This document shows, one piece after another, positions 42,442-44,474 of a stretch of 44,474 nucleotides of DNA. The first letter of the stretch is position 1, and each line of letters starts with the position of its first letter. The position numbers and the translations under genes were made by a program. Below the pieces are notes generated by a model. That model was not told the origin of the DNA, ran no database searches, and saw only the letters and a list, made by a program, of their open reading frames with translations. Location: contig CALJRU010000057.1 of assembly GCA_937976375.1 (NCBI GenBank), positions 1 to 44,474 on the forward strand, in the 5' to 3' direction. This DNA comes from an uncultured Peptococcaceae bacterium. GTDB lineage: Bacteria > Bacillota > Peptococcia > Peptococcales > Peptococcaceae.

Positions 42442-44073
42442 TCAGCGTTTAAAGATTGTCTTCCCGTCTTTTATGGTTTCCAATACATTGATGTGGCAGA
42501 GATCATTTTTATCAACTTTGAGCGGGTTCCTGTCAAGAATCACCAGATCGGCCCGCTTGCCAGCCTTGATCGATCCTTTGCTGTCTTCCTCAAAATAAGC
42601 ATAGGCGGCGTTGATGGTGATGCCTTTGAGGGCGTCATACACATCGATGCATTGTTCAGGGCCGATCGACGCACCGCTGACCGTACGGCGATTGACAGCG
42701 CACCAGACACTGTGCAGCATCAGTGGCAGACGAACGGGCGTGTCTGTGTGGAAATTATAGGGGAGCCCGCGTTCCAGCGCAGATCTTGCAGGGCTGACGC
42801 GGCTGCCGCGCACAGGACCGAAGTTTTTCAGATGCACATCGCCCCAATAGTAGGTGTGTGCAACAAAAATTGAAGGAATCATGCCGAGGTTTTTCATGCG
42901 GTCCAGCTGATCGTCTCTGACCGTCTGACAATGAATCATCACTGGACGAAGATTGTTTTTGTTGGGGTTGGCGGACGCTGCCAGTTCTTCTTCATAAATA
43001 TCAAGCAGCTGCTGGGAAGCCGCATCGCCATTGCAATGGGTCAGCAGCTGCTGATTGTCGTTCAGGGCACGCTTGATATACGCGTGCACCTGATCGTCAG
43101 TCAGCCAAGGATAGCCGCAGTAATCGTCAGAGCCTTCATAAGGTGCACTCATCCACGCTGTCCTGCCTTGCGGCGAACCATCCAAGAGGATTTTATAGCC
43201 GCCAATCTTCAAATGGTTATTGTATGTGCCGACCATCTCGGCGTTGCTTGCGAGAAGGGACGAGACCCCATCGCTGGACTGCGTCAAATCTCCATCCAAT
43301 TCCATTGGCATTGGATAAGTCACAATATCAATCTTCAGCTTGCCGTGTGCATTGGCCTCCTTTAAGAATGCCAAAACATCGGAAGCGGTGGCCCCGTCCT
43401 GAGCTGTCGTCACGCCATTGGCGGCATACAGATCCTGAACCTTTTCAAGCAGCGCCTCAGGATTGTCCACAGGCGGTTCATTGGCAGCATTGGCCATCAT
43501 GATGGCAGCTTCTTCAAGATAGCCGGTAGGCTCCTCTGAGTCAGGGTAGCGTGCAATAAAGCCGCCCTGAGGGTTCGGCGTTGCTGCACTGATGCCGGCG
43601 CGGCTGAGTGCCAGCGAGTTGGCACATCCGACATGGCCCGAGGTGTGGGCAATCACAATAGGATGGACCTTCGACGCACGGTCAAGAACGTGCTTGTCCG
43701 GATGGGTGCCTTCCTCCAAAAAATTATGGTCATAGGCATAGCCAGCGACAGGCTGACCGGCGGGAATCTGATGATCAGCAATGAACGCCTGCAGCCGCGC
43801 TACAATCTCATCAAAATTTCTCGTTCCTTCCAGATCCACCTTTGTGCCGTACTGAACGCTGGCCATGACAATATGGCCGTGACCGTCAATGAAAGACGGC
43901 ATCAGGGTATGACCCATTAAATCGACCAACTGGCAGTGTGCACCGGCAAGGGCCAGCAAATCATCATAAGACCCAGTGGCCACAATATGGTCCTCATCAA
44001 TAAGTACGGCCTCAGGACAATCGTTTTCATTCTCCATAGTCAGAACATCACCATTAAAGAACAGTGTCATCAT
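42442..44073 (-). CDS. YtcJ-like metal-dependent amidohydrolase
   Basis: This 543-residue protein belongs to the amidohydrolase-3 group. FIDGHGHIVMAS near residues 61-72 gives the first metal-binding HxH. Further marks are HTSGHVGCANS near 142-152, LLTHCNGDAASQQ near 337-349 (metal or catalytic His), VMIHCQTVRDDQLDRM near 371-386 and FHTDTPV near 445-451 (active-site Asp). There is no signal peptide. The family cleaves varied amide or ester bonds, and substrates are mostly unknown. AAAGGAG lies 9 bases before the ATG. It is alone on the minus strand, facing the rRNA promoters. Confidence 0.85.
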   Translation of the reverse strand: MMTLFFNGDVLTMENENDCPEAVLIDEDHIVATGSYDDLLALAGAHCQLVDLMGHTLMPSFIDGHGHIVMASVQYGTKVDLEGTRNFDEIVARLQAFIADHQIPAGQPVAGYAYDHNFLEEGTHPDKHVLDRASKVHPIVIAHTSGHVGCANSLALSRAGISAATPNPQGGFIARYPDSEEPTGYLEEAAIMMANAANEPPVDNPEALLEKVQDLYAANGVTTAQDGATASDVLAFLKEANAHGKLKIDIVTYPMPMELDGDLTQSSDGVSSLLASNAEMVGTYNNHLKIGGYKILLDGSPQGRTAWMSAPYEGSDDYCGYPWLTDDQVHAYIKRALNDNQQLLTHCNGDAASQQLLDIYEEELAASANPNKNNLRPVMIHCQTVRDDQLDRMKNLGMIPSIFVAHTYYWGDVHLKNFGPVRGSRVSPARSALERGLPYNFHTDTPVRLPLMLHSVWCAVNRRTVSGASIGPEQCIDVYDALKGITINAAYAYFEEDSKGSIKAGKRADLVILDRNPLKVDKNDLCHINVLETIKDGKTIFKR

Positions 44074-44309
44074 AAGCGTACACTCCTTTCAAAAGTCATC
44101 ACACAAGCACTGTTGTTTGTTATCAGCGTACAAAAGAACAGGGATAATGACTAATACAATATATTTGCTGAAATGAGCAGGAGTGTAAGGAAAAGTGAAT
44201 GATAAATGGCAGCATACCAAAGCAATAAAGGCAAGCAAAAGAGAAAAGAGGGCAGGAACCCTCTAGGAAAATCTTTGAAAAGAAATCGTTAAAAAACGAA
44301 AAAAAGTGC

Positions 44310-44338
44310 TTGCAATCATCTAATAAAGGTGATAATAT
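44310..44338 (+). promoter_or_regulatory. Upstream tandem promoter (P1) of a probable rRNA operon
   Basis: TTGCAA at 44310-44315, 17 bases, TAATAT at 44333-44338. The 40 bases upstream are runs of A and T, as in an UP element. The 44074-44300 part of the gap holds no gene that I can support. Confidence 0.6.
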
Positions 44339-44404
44339 ATACACATCGCCAAGGCGACGGAACAAATCAAGAAAAACTTTTGATTAAAAAGTTGAAAAAA
44401 CCTC

Positions 44405-44474
44405 TTGACAAAATTTCCTGAGCTGTGGTAATATAAATGAGCTGTCGCTGATGCGGCAGGTTGTTCTTTGAAAA
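44405..44474 (+). promoter_or_regulatory. Downstream promoter (P2) and rRNA leader at the window edge
   Basis: TTGACA at 44405-44410 and TAATAT at 44429-44434 are spaced by 18 bases. The leader then has CTGTCGC-TGAT-GCGGCAG, a small hairpin near 44442-44459, and ends in GTTCTTTGAAAA, the motif that commonly stands shortly before 16S rRNA in Bacillota. The 16S gene itself lies outside the window. Confidence 0.7.

Overview
The window comes from a mid-GC Gram-positive bacterium of the Bacillota, most likely a clostridial lineage. Support for this comes from two T-box riboswitches (ahead of leuA and ileS), the yggS-sepF-yggT-ylmH division cluster, an RqcH/Rqc2 homologue, ZapA, ScpA/ScpB, strong AGGAGG ribosome binding sites and secreted copper-amine-oxidase-N-type repeat proteins. 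I cannot name the genus from the sequence alone. Housekeeping genes are GC-rich (one 60-base line of leuA counts at about 57% G+C), while parts of the first 16 kb are much poorer (about 22-28% in lines of the HEPN gene and the methylase centre).

Left part, 1-16.5 kb, is a defence island. In order it holds an AbiEi/AbiEii (type IV toxin-antitoxin) pair behind a 13-bp perfect inverted repeat on its promoter; a frameshifted secreted protein; an Abi_2/AbiF-like HEPN protein followed at once by its own small promoter and a two-hairpin RNA; a 57-residue two-helix membrane peptide; an intact paralogue of the secreted protein; a five-gene type III-like restriction operon (SNF2 helicase, DUF4391 protein, HEPN-like protein, Mod methylase, Res nuclease); and a hicAB toxin-antitoxin pair with a large dyad operator. 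Four copies of one 38-base hairpin repeat lie between 2.6 and 5.5 kb, each ending one accessory unit.

Middle part, 16.5-28.2 kb, is core genome. On the minus strand rqcH-rlmH-dsbA-like form one unit. Divergently on the plus strand are zapA, a glutamate-cysteine ligase-like gene, der, plsY, gpsA, an ABC ATPase, scpA, scpB and glmS.

Right part, 28.2-44.5 kb, starts with a leucine T-box and leuA-leuC-leuD-leuB. An iron-dependent alcohol dehydrogenase follows, then an HlyD-like gene with yggS-sepF-yggT-ylmH, an isoleucine T-box with ileS, the serine/threonine symporter sstT, and on the minus strand a YtcJ-like amidohydrolase. The last 170 bases hold two tandem strong promoters and a leader ending in the motif that usually precedes 16S rRNA, so an rRNA operon probably starts just past the window.

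The two most interesting points are the AbiF-like HEPN protein with a promoter-driven structured RNA (the arrangement proposed for RNA-antitoxin ancestors of Cas13) and the restriction operon carrying an extra HEPN-like gene and a methylase whose recognition segment differs sharply in base composition.
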